DNA from: Streptomyces sp. Ru71
GTDB taxonomy: Bacteria > Actinomycetota > Actinomycetes > Streptomycetales > Streptomycetaceae
Length of the DNA stretch: 51,523 nucleotides
NCBI RefSeq assembly: GCF_002920535.1
Contig: NZ_PQSS01000055.1
Coordinates: 1-51,523 of the forward strand
Direction: 5' to 3'
The position numbers and the translations under genes were made by a program. The notes beneath the pieces are model-generated. The model was given only the letters and a program-made list of their open reading frames with translations, was not told where the DNA came from and made no database searches. Shown in pieces: positions 41,319-50,046 of this stretch (its first letter is position 1; the number at the start of each line of letters is the position of its first letter).

Positions 41319-41942
41319 ATGCGCCGGGTCGGCAACACCCCGATAGCGGCCGTCACCGCCGCCGCCCTGTGCACCGGCGCCTGGCTGCTGCACAACGGCA
41401 CCGCCGGGCACGCCCCGCCGCAGCCGTCGGCCGCCGAGGCGTCCGCCGACCCCGGCGCCGAGCGCTCCGCGGCGCCCGCGCTGCCGCCCTCCCCGCCCGA
41501 CCGGATCCGCATACCCTCGATCCGCGTGAACGCCCCGCTGATGGGCCTGTCCCTCACCCCCGCCGGCAGCCTGGACGTGCCGCCCGCCGGCCGCAGGAAC
41601 CTCGCCGGCTGGTACGAGGCCGGCACCACCCCCGGCGAACGCGGCACCGCGATCGTCGCCGGGCACGTCGACAACGCCGACGGCCCCGCCGTCTTCTTCG
41701 CCCTCGGCGCGCTGAAGAAGGGCGCCGCCATCGAGGTGGACCGGCGCGACGGCTCCACGGCCGTGTTCACCGTGGACGCCGTCGAGGTCTACCGGGCGCG
41801 GGACTTCCCCGACGACAAGGTCTACGGCGCCGCCCCGCGCCCCGAGCTACGCGTGATCACCTGTGGCGGCGGCTACTCCCGCTCCACCGGCTACCAGGGC
41901 AACGTGGTCGTCTTCGCCCACCTCACCGGAAGCCGCCGCTGA
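41319..41942 (+). CDS. Class F sortase
   Basis: 207 residues. N-terminal membrane anchor, a Pro/Ala linker, then a sortase beta-barrel: RIRIPSIRVNAPL start, catalytic His116 (VAGHVDN), Cys182 (VITCGG) and Arg188 near SRSTGYQGNVVVFA. Class F sortases are typical of actinobacteria, with incompletely known targets. GAGAGGGG ribosome site. Its last 96 bases overlap the convergent HxlR gene, in the region encoding the Cys and Arg of the active site. Confidence 0.85.
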   Translation: MRRVGNTPIAAVTAAALCTGAWLLHNGTAGHAPPQPSAAEASADPGAERSAAPALPPSPPDRIRIPSIRVNAPLMGLSLTPAGSLDVPPAGRRNLAGWYEAGTTPGERGTAIVAGHVDNADGPAVFFALGALKKGAAIEVDRRDGSTAVFTVDAVEVYRARDFPDDKVYGAAPRPELRVITCGGGYSRSTGYQGNVVVFAHLTGSRR

Positions 41943-42272
41943 CCCCTCCCCCAGCACATGCTCCTTGCCCCACTCCCCCAGCGGCGCCAGCGCGGCGTTC
42001 AGCGCCTCGCCGCGCGCCGTCAGGGAGTACTCCACGCACGGCGGCACCTCGTCGTACTCCGCGCGGTGCACGATCCCGTCCGCCTCCAGCTCCCGCAGAT
42101 GCGAGGCGAGCACCTTCTCCGTGACCCCGGGCAGCGCCCGGCGCAGCTCGCCGAAGCGGTGCGGGCGCTCCGACAGCGCCCACAGGATGAGCACCTTCCA
42201 CTTGCCTCCGATGACGTCCATCGCCGCGTCGATCCCGCACTGGTACGCCCCCGGCCGCCGTCCGATCGGCAT
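41847..42272 (-). CDS. HxlR-family transcriptional regulator
   Basis: 141 residues from ATG 42272 (GGGGAGG 3-9 bases upstream). Winged helix with YQCGIDAAMDVIGGKWKVLILWAL, LPGVTEKVLASHLRELEADGI and VEYSLTARGEAL. Cys12 is in the position of the redox or electrophile-sensing Cys of several HxlR proteins. The C-terminal Gly/Ala/His tail (from about residue 108) is read from the sortase antisense strand, since no earlier stop occurs. Divergent from the imine-reductase-like gene across a perfect 14-bp palindrome, its likely operator. Confidence 0.85.
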   Translation of the reverse strand: MPIGRRPGAYQCGIDAAMDVIGGKWKVLILWALSERPHRFGELRRALPGVTEKVLASHLRELEADGIVHRAEYDEVPPCVEYSLTARGEALNAALAPLGEWGKEHVLGEGSAAASGEVGEDDHVALVAGGAGVAAATGDHA

Positions 42273-42321
42273 GCCCTCCCCTTCCTGCCTGCTCGCTTTC
42301 CCGGTGGTAACCACCCACTTC

Positions 42322-42335
42322 CAAGTACGTACTTG
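42322..42335. promoter_or_regulatory. Perfect palindrome, probable HxlR operator
   Basis: CAAGTACGTACTTG is a perfect 14-bp palindrome between the divergent HxlR gene (ATG at 42272) and the oxidoreductase (ATG at 42369). Confidence 0.65.
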
Positions 42336-42368
42336 AGCAGGCCGTTCCCCCCTACCAGCCTTAACGGC

Positions 42369-43295
42369 ATGACCGACCCGAACCGTTCCCCCGTCGACCT
42401 ACCCACCACCCTTCCCACCGCCGGGCCCATCACCCTGCTCGGCACCGGTGACATGGGCACCGCGCTGGCCCGTGCCTGGCTCGCCGCCGGCCACCCCGTC
42501 ACCGTCTGGAACCGCACCGCCGCCCGCGCCGAACCCCTCGCCGCCGAGGGCGCCACCGTCGCCGCGAGCGCCGCCGAGGCCGTGGCCGCGAGCCCGCTGG
42601 TCGTGGCCTGCCTGCTGGACGACGCCTCCGTCGGGGCGGCCCTTGAGGACGCCGACCTCACCGGCCGCGACCTGGTGAACCTCACCACCGGCACCCCGGC
42701 CGACGCCCGCGCCCGCGCCGAGTGGGCGACGGCGCGCGGCGCCCGCTTCCTGGACGGCGGGATCATGGCCGTACCGCCGATGATCGGTGCGCCGGACAGC
42801 GGCGGGTACGTCTTCTACAGCGGCTCGGCCGAGCTCTTCGAGGAGCACCGCAACGCGCTCGCCGTCCCCGCCGGCACGGTGTACGTCGGCGCCGACCCCG
42901 GCCTCGCCGCGCTGCACGACGTGGCGCTGCTGAGCGCGATGTACGGCATGTTCGCCGGGATCACACACGCCTTCGCGCTGATCGGCGGGGAGGACGTCGA
43001 GCCGAAGGAGTTCGCACCGCTGCTGACCTCCTGGCTGGGCGCGATGGCGCCCATGGCCCTGCAGACCGCGGAACGGCTGACCACCGGCGACTACCGCACC
43101 GGGGTCGTCTCCAACCTCGCCATGCAGGTCGCCGGCAGCGCCACCCTGCTGCGCACGGCCGAGGAGCAGCAGGTCAGCGCCGAACTGCTCACCCCCGTCC
43201 TGGCCCTCATGCGGCGCCGGCTCGACGACGGCCACGGCGAGGAGGACACCACCGGCCTGGTGGACCTGCTGCGCCGGGCGGGCCGGCCGCACTGA
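42369..43295 (+). CDS. NAD(P)-dependent imine-reductase/beta-hydroxyacid dehydrogenase-like oxidoreductase
   Basis: 308 residues. Rossmann motif ITLLGTGDMGTALARAWLAAGHPVTVWNRT places NADP binding at about 20-50, followed by the helical C-terminal domain (LSAMYGMFAGITHAFALI) typical of imine reductases and 6-phosphogluconate dehydrogenase relatives. Catalytic residue of the IRED group is not certain by eye. Divergent from an HxlR regulator across a palindrome, so expression is probably induced by its ligand. A strong terminator follows. Substrate unknown. Confidence 0.8.
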   Translation: MTDPNRSPVDLPTTLPTAGPITLLGTGDMGTALARAWLAAGHPVTVWNRTAARAEPLAAEGATVAASAAEAVAASPLVVACLLDDASVGAALEDADLTGRDLVNLTTGTPADARARAEWATARGARFLDGGIMAVPPMIGAPDSGGYVFYSGSAELFEEHRNALAVPAGTVYVGADPGLAALHDVALLSAMYGMFAGITHAFALIGGEDVEPKEFAPLLTSWLGAMAPMALQTAERLTTGDYRTGVVSNLAMQVAGSATLLRTAEEQQVSAELLTPVLALMRRRLDDGHGEEDTTGLVDLLRRAGRPH

Positions 43296-43341
43296 CCCGC
43301 TGCGGCGACCGCGCGGGCGGTCGAGCGGGGCGGACATGACC

Positions 43342-43377
43342 CGGCCCCGCTCTCCCGGTACCGGGAGAGCGGGGCCG
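43342..43377. terminator. Bidirectional terminator between convergent genes
   Basis: Perfect 17-bp stem (CGGCCCCGCTCTCCCGG / CCGGGAGAGCGGGGCCG) around a TA centre, between the oxidoreductase and nirD ends. Confidence 0.85.
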
Positions 43378-43396
43378 AAGGGAGCAGGCGCCGGCG

Positions 43397-43747
43397 TCAG
43401 CGGGTGCGGACCTGGTAGGCCGTGACCCGGACCGTCTCGTCGTCCAGGCACTGGCCCGAGGCCAGGTCGAAGCGCTGCTTGAGCAGCGGGGAGGCGACGT
43501 AGGGGCGGCCCTGGTGGGTGCCGGTCAGGCCGCGGGAGAGGACCGCCGCGCCGGTGAACGGGTCGCGGTTGTCGATGGCGTACACCGCGCCGGTGCGGTC
43601 CTGGAAGACGGCCACCTGCCGGCCGTCGGGCAGCAGGGCCGCCACTCCGCGGCCCGGAGTCAGGACGCTCAGGTCGCACACCGTGAACCAGGCGTCGGCG
43701 AGCTGCAGCTGAACCTTCAGGTCGGTGGTCTCAAGAGCCAGGGTCAT
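43397..43747 (-). CDS. nirD: Nitrite reductase small subunit
   Basis: 116 residues, Rieske-like NirD fold without the iron ligands: LADAWFTVCDLSVLTPGRGVAALLPDGR, VYAIDNRDPFTGAAVLSRGL and the C-terminal PLLKQRFDLASGQCLDD. Partner of NirB in NADH-dependent nitrite reduction to ammonia. The ATG overlaps the nirB stop by 4 bases (ATGA), so the two are coupled. Last gene of the operon; the bidirectional terminator is 20 bases beyond. Confidence 0.92.
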   Translation of the reverse strand: MTLALETTDLKVQLQLADAWFTVCDLSVLTPGRGVAALLPDGRQVAVFQDRTGAVYAIDNRDPFTGAAVLSRGLTGTHQGRPYVASPLLKQRFDLASGQCLDDETVRVTAYQVRTR

Positions 43748-46356
43748 CGCTGGGCGCTTCCTTCCAGGACGTCCACCGCGTCACCGGTGGGCCGCATGCC
43801 GATGGACAGCAGCGGCAGGTCGGGCTTGATCTGGTCGCGTTCGGGGACGAAGGCGACGACCGGATCCGGGATGTCCGGCGCGTTCACGAAGGAGACGAAC
43901 CGGGCGAGCTTGTCGGGGTCGTTGATGGTCTCGGCCCACTCGTCGCGGTAGTGCGCCACGTGCGCCCGCATCAGCGTCTCCAGCTCGTCGCAGATGCCGA
44001 GCGAGTCGTGCACCACCACGTCCCGCACGTGGTCCAGGCCGCCCGGGATGCGCTCCAGCCAGGTGCTGGTGCGCTCCAGGGGCTCGGCGGTGCGGATGTA
44101 GAACATCAGGAACCGGTCGATCAGACGGACCAGTTCGGCGTCGGACAGGTCCTGCGCGAGCAGGTCAGCGTGGCGCGGGGTGGCGCCGCCGTTGCCGCCG
44201 ACGTACAGGTTCCAGCCGTTGGCGGTGGCGATGACCCCGAAGTCCTTCGACTGCGCCTCGGCGCACTCCCGCTGGCAGCCGGAGACCGCCGACTTGAGCT
44301 TGTGCGGGGAGCGCAGCCCCCGGTAGCGCAGCTCCAGGTCGATCGCCATCCGGACGGAGTCCTGCACGCCGTAGCGGCACCAGGTGGACCCCACACAGGA
44401 CTTCACGGTGCGCAGCGCCTTGCCGTAGGCGTGCCCGGACTCGAAGCCGGCGTCCACCAGCCGGGCCCAGATCAGCGGCAGCTGCTCGACGCGCGCGCCG
44501 AACAGGTCGATCCGCTGGCCGCCGGTGATCTTCGTGTAGAGCCCGAAGTCCCGGGCGACCTCGCCGATCACGATCAGCTTCTCGGGGGCGATCTCACCGC
44601 CGGGGATGCGGGGGACGACGGAGTACGAGCCGTTCTTCTGCAGGTTGGCGAGGAAGTGGTCGTTGCTGTCCTGCAGCGCCGCCTGCTCGCCGTCCAGGAC
44701 GTAACCGCTGGCGCCGATCGTCGGGGCGAGGGAGGCGATGATCGACGCCACCGCCGGCTTGCAGATCTCGCAGCCGTCGCCGCCCCGGGCGCCCTCCCGG
44801 CCGTACCGGTCGAGGAGCTCCTGGTAGGAGGTGATGCGCAGGGCGAGGACGATCTCGTACAGCTCCTCGCGGGTCTGGCCGAAGCAGCCGCACAGCCCCT
44901 TGTCGACCTCGACTCCGGACGCCTCCAGCTCGGCGGTGACCAGCTGCCCGAGCACCTTCACACAGCTGCCGCAGCCGGTGCCGGCCTTGGTGCACTTCTT
45001 CACCTCGGGCACGGTCGTGCACTGGTGGTCGGTGACCGCGCCCCGGATGGTGCCCTTGCTCACGTTGTGGCAGGAGCAGATGATCGCGTCGTCGGGCAGG
45101 GCGGAGGGACCGATCTGGGCGGGTGCGCCCGCGCCGGCCGGCAGGACCAGGGCCTCCGGCGCGACGGGCGGGACCGACCCGGTCAGCGCCCGCAGGGTGC
45201 CGTACGCGTCCGCGTCGCCGACCAGGATGCCGCCGAGCAGTGAGCCGTCGCGGCCGATGACCAGCTTCTTGTACAGGCCGGCGCGGGAGTCGGAGTAGAC
45301 GACGTCCAGGCAGTCCTCGGTGGTGCCGTGCGCGTCGCCGAAGGAGGCCACGTCGACGCCGAGCAGCTTGAGCTTGGTGGACAGGTCGGCGCCGGTGAAG
45401 GACGCCTCGTCCGCGGCGATGGTGGCGGCGGCCGTCTCGGCCTGCTCGTACCCGGGCGCGACCAGCCCGTACACGCGCCCGTCCACGGCCAGCGCGCACT
45501 CGCCGATCGCGAACACGTGCGGGTCGGTGACGGTGCGGCACTGCGCGTCGACGCTGATGCCGCCGCGCTCGCCGACGGCCAGGCCGCAGTCGCGGGCGAG
45601 CTGGTCGCGGGGCCGGACACCGGCGGAGAAGATCACCATGTCGGTGGCGATCTCGGACCCGTCGGACAGCTTCATACCGGTGACGGCGCCGTCGGCGCCG
45701 ACCAGGATCTCCTGTGTGCCCACACCCGTGTGGACGGACAGGCCCATGTCCGCGATGGTGCGCAGCAGTGCCGCACCGCCGCCCTCGTCGACCTGCACCG
45801 GCATCAGGCGCGGCGCGAACTCCACGATGTGCGTCTCGACCCCGAGCCCCTTGAGCGCGCCGGCGGCCTCCAGGCCGAGCAGTCCGCCGCCGACGACGGC
45901 ACCGGTGGACGCCTTGCTCCTGGCGTACTCCTCGATGGCCAGCAGGTCCTCGATGGTCCGGTAGACGAAACACCCGGTGGCGTCCTTGCCGGGCACGGGC
46001 GGGACGAACGGGAACGACCCGGTGGCGAGGACCAGGGTGTCGTAGGCGAAGACCCGCCCCGAGCGGGCGGTGACGGTGCGCTCGTCGCGGTCGACGGCGA
46101 CGGCCGGATCACCGACGTACAGCTCGATGCCGTGCTCGTCGATGAACTCCATGTCGGTCATGGAGAGGTCTTCCGGCGTCCGGCCGGAGAAGTACGAGGT
46201 GAGGGCGACGCGGTCGTAGGCGGGGCGCGGCTCCTCGCACAGCACGACCACGCGGTGCGTGGCGGTCAGACCGCGCTCGGCGAGCGCTTCGAGGAAGCGC
46301 TGGCCGACCATGCCGTGGCCGACGAGCACGATCGTGGGGGTGGTGTCCGTGGACAT
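43744..46356 (-). CDS. nirB: NADH-dependent nitrite reductase large subunit
   Basis: 870 residues. FAD/NAD domain with IVLVGHGMVGQRFLEAL and VVGGGLLGLEAAGALKGLG; BFD-like [2Fe-2S] domain with IICSCHNVSKGT and CTKAGTGCGSC (about 424-466); nitrite/sulfite half-domain; siroheme-[4Fe-4S] ligands CVGSTWC (about 652) and SGCQREC (about 692). It reduces nitrite with six electrons to ammonia, using siroheme made with the chelatase encoded at 17.6 kb. ATG overlaps the preceding stop (TGATG). The whole set matches SCO-type NirB. Confidence 0.94.
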   Translation of the reverse strand: MSTDTTPTIVLVGHGMVGQRFLEALAERGLTATHRVVVLCEEPRPAYDRVALTSYFSGRTPEDLSMTDMEFIDEHGIELYVGDPAVAVDRDERTVTARSGRVFAYDTLVLATGSFPFVPPVPGKDATGCFVYRTIEDLLAIEEYARSKASTGAVVGGGLLGLEAAGALKGLGVETHIVEFAPRLMPVQVDEGGGAALLRTIADMGLSVHTGVGTQEILVGADGAVTGMKLSDGSEIATDMVIFSAGVRPRDQLARDCGLAVGERGGISVDAQCRTVTDPHVFAIGECALAVDGRVYGLVAPGYEQAETAAATIAADEASFTGADLSTKLKLLGVDVASFGDAHGTTEDCLDVVYSDSRAGLYKKLVIGRDGSLLGGILVGDADAYGTLRALTGSVPPVAPEALVLPAGAGAPAQIGPSALPDDAIICSCHNVSKGTIRGAVTDHQCTTVPEVKKCTKAGTGCGSCVKVLGQLVTAELEASGVEVDKGLCGCFGQTREELYEIVLALRITSYQELLDRYGREGARGGDGCEICKPAVASIIASLAPTIGASGYVLDGEQAALQDSNDHFLANLQKNGSYSVVPRIPGGEIAPEKLIVIGEVARDFGLYTKITGGQRIDLFGARVEQLPLIWARLVDAGFESGHAYGKALRTVKSCVGSTWCRYGVQDSVRMAIDLELRYRGLRSPHKLKSAVSGCQRECAEAQSKDFGVIATANGWNLYVGGNGGATPRHADLLAQDLSDAELVRLIDRFLMFYIRTAEPLERTSTWLERIPGGLDHVRDVVVHDSLGICDELETLMRAHVAHYRDEWAETINDPDKLARFVSFVNAPDIPDPVVAFVPERDQIKPDLPLLSIGMRPTGDAVDVLEGSAQR

Positions 46357-47561
46357 CAGGAGCCTCCGTCATGGGTGAGCAGGTGGAGCAGGGGGCCGCC
46401 GTCCGACGGGAGCGGCTCTGCTCCCTCCCAGGCGCGGGCGAGCGCGCCGACGGTGCGGAGTTCGCCGACGAGAACCCCGCCGACCAGGCGGTCGTCGCGG
46501 ACGACGACCTTGCGGTAGGTGCCCCGGGTGGCGTCGGTGAGCTGCACGACGTCGTCGCCGGGAAGCGGAACGGTCTCGCCGAACGCGGCGAGGTCGAGAC
46601 CGGCGAGGGTGAGCCGGGTCAGGGAACGGGTCCCGGTGTAGCGGGCGGCATCGCGGCCGGCCAGCAACTCGGCCAGCACGTCCGCCTGTTCGAGGGCCGG
46701 GGCGGCGAGCCCGTAGACGTTGCCGTCGTGCTGGGCGCAGTCCCCGATGGCGCGGATCGCCGGGTCGGAGGTGCGCAGCTCGTCGTCGACGAGGATGCCC
46801 TTGTGGACGGCGAGCCCGGCGTCCTTGGCGAGCCCGGCGCGCGGATGCACTCCGCAGGCGAGGACGACCAGTTCGGCGTCGAGCGCGAACCCGTCGCCCA
46901 TCTCCACGGACCGGACCGCACCGCCGACGCAGCGCACGTCGCGCACCCGGCACTCGGTGTGCACCTCGACGCCGAGATCGGTGAGGTGCCGCTTGACCAG
47001 CTTCGAGGCGTTCGGGTCGAGCTGCCGTTCCATGAGCCGCTCGGACTGCTGGGCGAGCACGACCTGGGCACCGCGGACGGCGAGCGCGCGGGCGGCGGAG
47101 ACCCCGAGGAGCCCGCCCCCGATCACGACTGCCTTGCTGCCGGGCCGCACGGCCTTCGACAGCCCGAGACAGTCGTCCATGGTCCGAAAGGCGTGAACGC
47201 CCTCGGGCAGTTCATGATCAGGCGTGAACAGCCCCCGAAGCGGCGGCAGCACGGGATTCGACCCGGTGGCCAGAACCAGCGTGTCGTACGCGATCCGGGT
47301 CCCGTCCGCGCAGCGGACGGTCCGCTCGGCGCGGTCGATGCCGGTCACCCGGGCACGCACCAGGTCGGCCGGCGCGGGGAGGGCGATCACGTCCGGGCTG
47401 TACCGGCCGGCCAGCACCTCGGCGAGCAGCACCCGGTTGTACGGGCGGTGCTCCTCCTCACCGACCAGCGTGGCGGCCACACCCAGCTCACCGAGCCGCT
47501 GGGCGAGACGAACGCCCGCGAGCCCGGCGCCGATCACCACCACACGCGTTTTCGAGGTCAT
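46356..47561 (-). CDS. FAD/NAD(P)-dependent oxidoreductase of the nitrite reductase operon
   Basis: 401 residues from ATG 47561. Pyridine nucleotide-disulphide oxidoreductase with VVVIGAGLAGVRLAQRLGEL, LVLATGSNP, KAVVIGGGLLGVSAARAL and IRAIGDCAQ, resembling the first half of NirB (a NasB/NirB2-type flavoprotein) without its Fe-S parts. Its stop overlaps the nirB ATG. It may pass NAD(P)H electrons to NasA or NirB. Weak ribosome site. Upstream stretches hold a GlnR-type box. Confidence 0.85.
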   Translation of the reverse strand: MTSKTRVVVIGAGLAGVRLAQRLGELGVAATLVGEEEHRPYNRVLLAEVLAGRYSPDVIALPAPADLVRARVTGIDRAERTVRCADGTRIAYDTLVLATGSNPVLPPLRGLFTPDHELPEGVHAFRTMDDCLGLSKAVRPGSKAVVIGGGLLGVSAARALAVRGAQVVLAQQSERLMERQLDPNASKLVKRHLTDLGVEVHTECRVRDVRCVGGAVRSVEMGDGFALDAELVVLACGVHPRAGLAKDAGLAVHKGILVDDELRTSDPAIRAIGDCAQHDGNVYGLAAPALEQADVLAELLAGRDAARYTGTRSLTRLTLAGLDLAAFGETVPLPGDDVVQLTDATRGTYRKVVVRDDRLVGGVLVGELRTVGALARAWEGAEPLPSDGGPLLHLLTHDGGS

Positions 47562-47584
47562 GCCCAAGAGCGTGCGGCGCGGGT

Positions 47585-47622
47585 GTTTCCCGGTGGGTTC
47601 ACCTCTGTTTCCCCGGAGGAAC
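47585..47622 (-). promoter_or_regulatory. GlnR-type box upstream of the nitrite reductase operon
   Basis: On the minus strand: GTTCC-n6-GAAAC-n6-GAACC-n6-GAAAC, spacers all exactly 6, 24 bases before the operon ATG. The GlnR consensus is gTnAC-n6-GaAAC repeated at 22 bp. Both GaAAC half-sites are perfect; the gTnAC half-sites match 4/5 and 3/5. Confidence 0.7.
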
Positions 47623-47634
47623 GCTGCGCTCAGC

Positions 47635-47675
47635 GGGGGCGGGGGTGGGTGTGAGGGTTCGGGGTGGGGGTGGGG
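47635..47675 (+). other. G-rich tract with G-quadruplex potential
   Basis: Six runs of three to five G separated by short loops on the plus strand, in the 199-base gap between the nir operon and the FtsX-type permease gene. It lies upstream of the GlnR-type box on the nir side. Confidence 0.4.
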
Positions 47676-47760
47676 CGGCTGTGAGGAAGGCGTTTTGGCA
47701 GGTGGGGAGCGGGGTCCGAGCACCAGACCCCGCCCGCCGGAGCCGCTCGCACGGGGGGCG

Positions 47761-50046
47761 TCAGTCCCTGCGGATCAGCTCGGGATCGATCCGCCGCCCG
47801 ATCAACGGCAGGGACCCGAGCGCGGCGACGCCTACGGCGCCGATGGCGCACCCGATCAGCAACGGCACCCCGTCCCCGTCCCAGAAGATGTCCCCGCCCC
47901 CGGTGACGAGATAGCTCGACTCGGCCGCCTTCCCGGCGACCACGGCCAGCACGAGCCCCACGGCCAACGGCACGACGACCTGCGCGACCTGCACGGCCCG
48001 CAACGTCCGGGGCCGGGCCCCGAGCAAGGCGAGCGCGGTGACCTGCGAACGCCGTTCCACGGCCCGGTCGGCGGAGGCTACGAGGTAGGCGGCTACGCCG
48101 ATGATCAGGCCTAGGACCATGCCTACGGCGAGGAGGGTTTTGACGATGCCGATCTGCTGAAGAGCGGTGACATTGATACCGAAGGGCTGCACGTCGATCG
48201 TGGGATCGACGCTGCCGACGCTGTCCAGCACGTTCCGCACAGTCGCAGGATCCGAATCGCTGAGCAGCGTCAGCTCCCCGCTCACCGGCAGGTAGCCGGC
48301 CGGAAGGAACGAGGGAGGTACAAGAAGCTCGGCGTCAAGCGCTCCGATCTCCGGCCAGTCCCTGTACCGGATGATCTCCTCGGGCACCCTGACTTGAACG
48401 ACCCGTTTGTCGCCATGCTTCTGCACTTCGAAGGCATGGGGACTTCCGGGCTCCCCCAGACCTTCGTAATCGCCCTCCTCCCTTAGGCGAACGACACGGT
48501 TGTCCACGCAGTGATCCACCTTCGGCAGCAGGGCACGCAGCTGGCTGCACGTCGCCACCAGCGCGCTGATGGGACTGCCGTCGTCACCGCCTACTGCGTC
48601 CGTTGACCTCATCTCGACTGCGTGCGCACGCAACCCCGGCACCTCCTCCAGCCCTAGCTGCTGCTCGGTGGGCAGGCCGTCCAACATGACGTTGTAGATC
48701 TGCACGGGAGAGTTGTGCTTGGACACTTGGTCGAGCTCGATCAGGACACCCTGCACGAGGGAAGCGGCATACACGAGTAGTACAAGGCCCGTCGCAACAC
48801 GCAGGGCTCCGCCTGGTTCCACCTCGTTGCGACGCATGGCGATACCGAGAGGCAAGGAGCTGCTCGAACGCGCCACCCGTCGGGCGAGAAGTCGTGAGAG
48901 CAGTGGCAATGCGAGTACGAGACCGGCTCCGACGAGGACGACGGCAATCGGCATGAGAACCGCGGACAACCCCGTCTCGTGGGGGGCGTGACCCGTCGCG
49001 CCCGCAACGCAGTACCCGGCAACGATGCCGAGCCCAGGAACGAGCGGGAGCAATCCCCATTTGCCCGGTGGCTTCTCCACCGCGCTGCGCCGCACGGCCA
49101 GCGGATTGGCAGCGGCCTTGCGGGCACTGGCCCGGCCCACGAACCAGGCGAGGGCAGGGCAGCCGATCAGGCAGACCAGGCTCGTCGGCAGAGTCAGAGT
49201 TCCGTCGGACGGATACCACGTGAAGCCAGGCAGGCCCACCCGGCTGATCAGTTGGTTGAGGATCCAGTAGGCACAGAGACCCAGGACCGCCCCCAGCAGA
49301 GCGGCGGCGACGGTCTCGGCGGCGTTGACCCGCTGGACGCCCTTCTTGCTCAGTCCGAGCAGCCGCAGTGCCGCAAGCCGACGTGATCGTGCGGCGGCTG
49401 AGAGCCTGGCGCACACGGACAGGAAAACGGCCAGGGGCAGCAGGACGACGCCGGCCAGAGTGAACCGCACGATGTCGAGGGTCGAGGATTCGACCGTGGG
49501 GTCGGGCGGGTAGGACATGCCGAAGCGAGTGATCGGACCGCCCTCCCGGAGTTGGTCGCGTCCCACGCCGACGTAGGCGAAAAGCTCGTCCGGGCGGGCC
49601 AGTCCTTCCGCGCCGACGAACCCCTTCTCACGCCCGGGCAGGAGTTGGGCGAGTTGGGGGTGGTTCTGGAGCGCGGCGTGCAGACGCGGAGACAGGAAGA
49701 CCTCACCCGCCTCGGGGAACTCCCGCAGACCCGGTGGTGGCTCGATGCGGCGAGTACCTGGTGCGAGAAAGACACGGGTCATCGGCCGGGCACCGAGCGG
49801 ATCGGTCCTGGTCAGTTCCAGTGGAGCGCCATCGCCGTTGATGCAGTGGGCCTGAGCATCGATGTCGCACGTGGGTTGGCGCTGCGCGACACGAGCATCC
49901 TGAGCCGCCAGGACGCCGGGAATGGCCAGCACCACCGCAAGACAGCACACACCGACTGCGCTGCCCACACTCATGAGGAAGAAGCGCACCCGATTGCCCC
50001 GCCCGCTGCCCAACAGCAAGCGAAGGCCCAGCAGTAGCTCCGTCAC
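47761..50046 (-). CDS. Large FtsX-type ABC permease of a putative secreted-protein system
   Basis: 761 residues, GTG start overlapping the ATPase stop (GTGA). About ten membrane segments: TM1 near 20-45, then a large extracytoplasmic domain (about 50-205), a block of seven segments (about 210-445), a second large domain (about 450-650) and three final segments (about 655-750). This is a double FtsX/MacB arrangement. FtsX-type permeases push proteins or lipids outward or act in peptide immunity. Base composition is lower in GC from about 48.1 to 50.0 kb than in the neighbours, which suggests recent acquisition. Codon bias recovers toward its 3' end. Confidence 0.82.
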   Translation of the reverse strand: MTELLLGLRLLLGSGRGNRVRFFLMSVGSAVGVCCLAVVLAIPGVLAAQDARVAQRQPTCDIDAQAHCINGDGAPLELTRTDPLGARPMTRVFLAPGTRRIEPPPGLREFPEAGEVFLSPRLHAALQNHPQLAQLLPGREKGFVGAEGLARPDELFAYVGVGRDQLREGGPITRFGMSYPPDPTVESSTLDIVRFTLAGVVLLPLAVFLSVCARLSAAARSRRLAALRLLGLSKKGVQRVNAAETVAAALLGAVLGLCAYWILNQLISRVGLPGFTWYPSDGTLTLPTSLVCLIGCPALAWFVGRASARKAAANPLAVRRSAVEKPPGKWGLLPLVPGLGIVAGYCVAGATGHAPHETGLSAVLMPIAVVLVGAGLVLALPLLSRLLARRVARSSSSLPLGIAMRRNEVEPGGALRVATGLVLLVYAASLVQGVLIELDQVSKHNSPVQIYNVMLDGLPTEQQLGLEEVPGLRAHAVEMRSTDAVGGDDGSPISALVATCSQLRALLPKVDHCVDNRVVRLREEGDYEGLGEPGSPHAFEVQKHGDKRVVQVRVPEEIIRYRDWPEIGALDAELLVPPSFLPAGYLPVSGELTLLSDSDPATVRNVLDSVGSVDPTIDVQPFGINVTALQQIGIVKTLLAVGMVLGLIIGVAAYLVASADRAVERRSQVTALALLGARPRTLRAVQVAQVVVPLAVGLVLAVVAGKAAESSYLVTGGGDIFWDGDGVPLLIGCAIGAVGVAALGSLPLIGRRIDPELIRRD

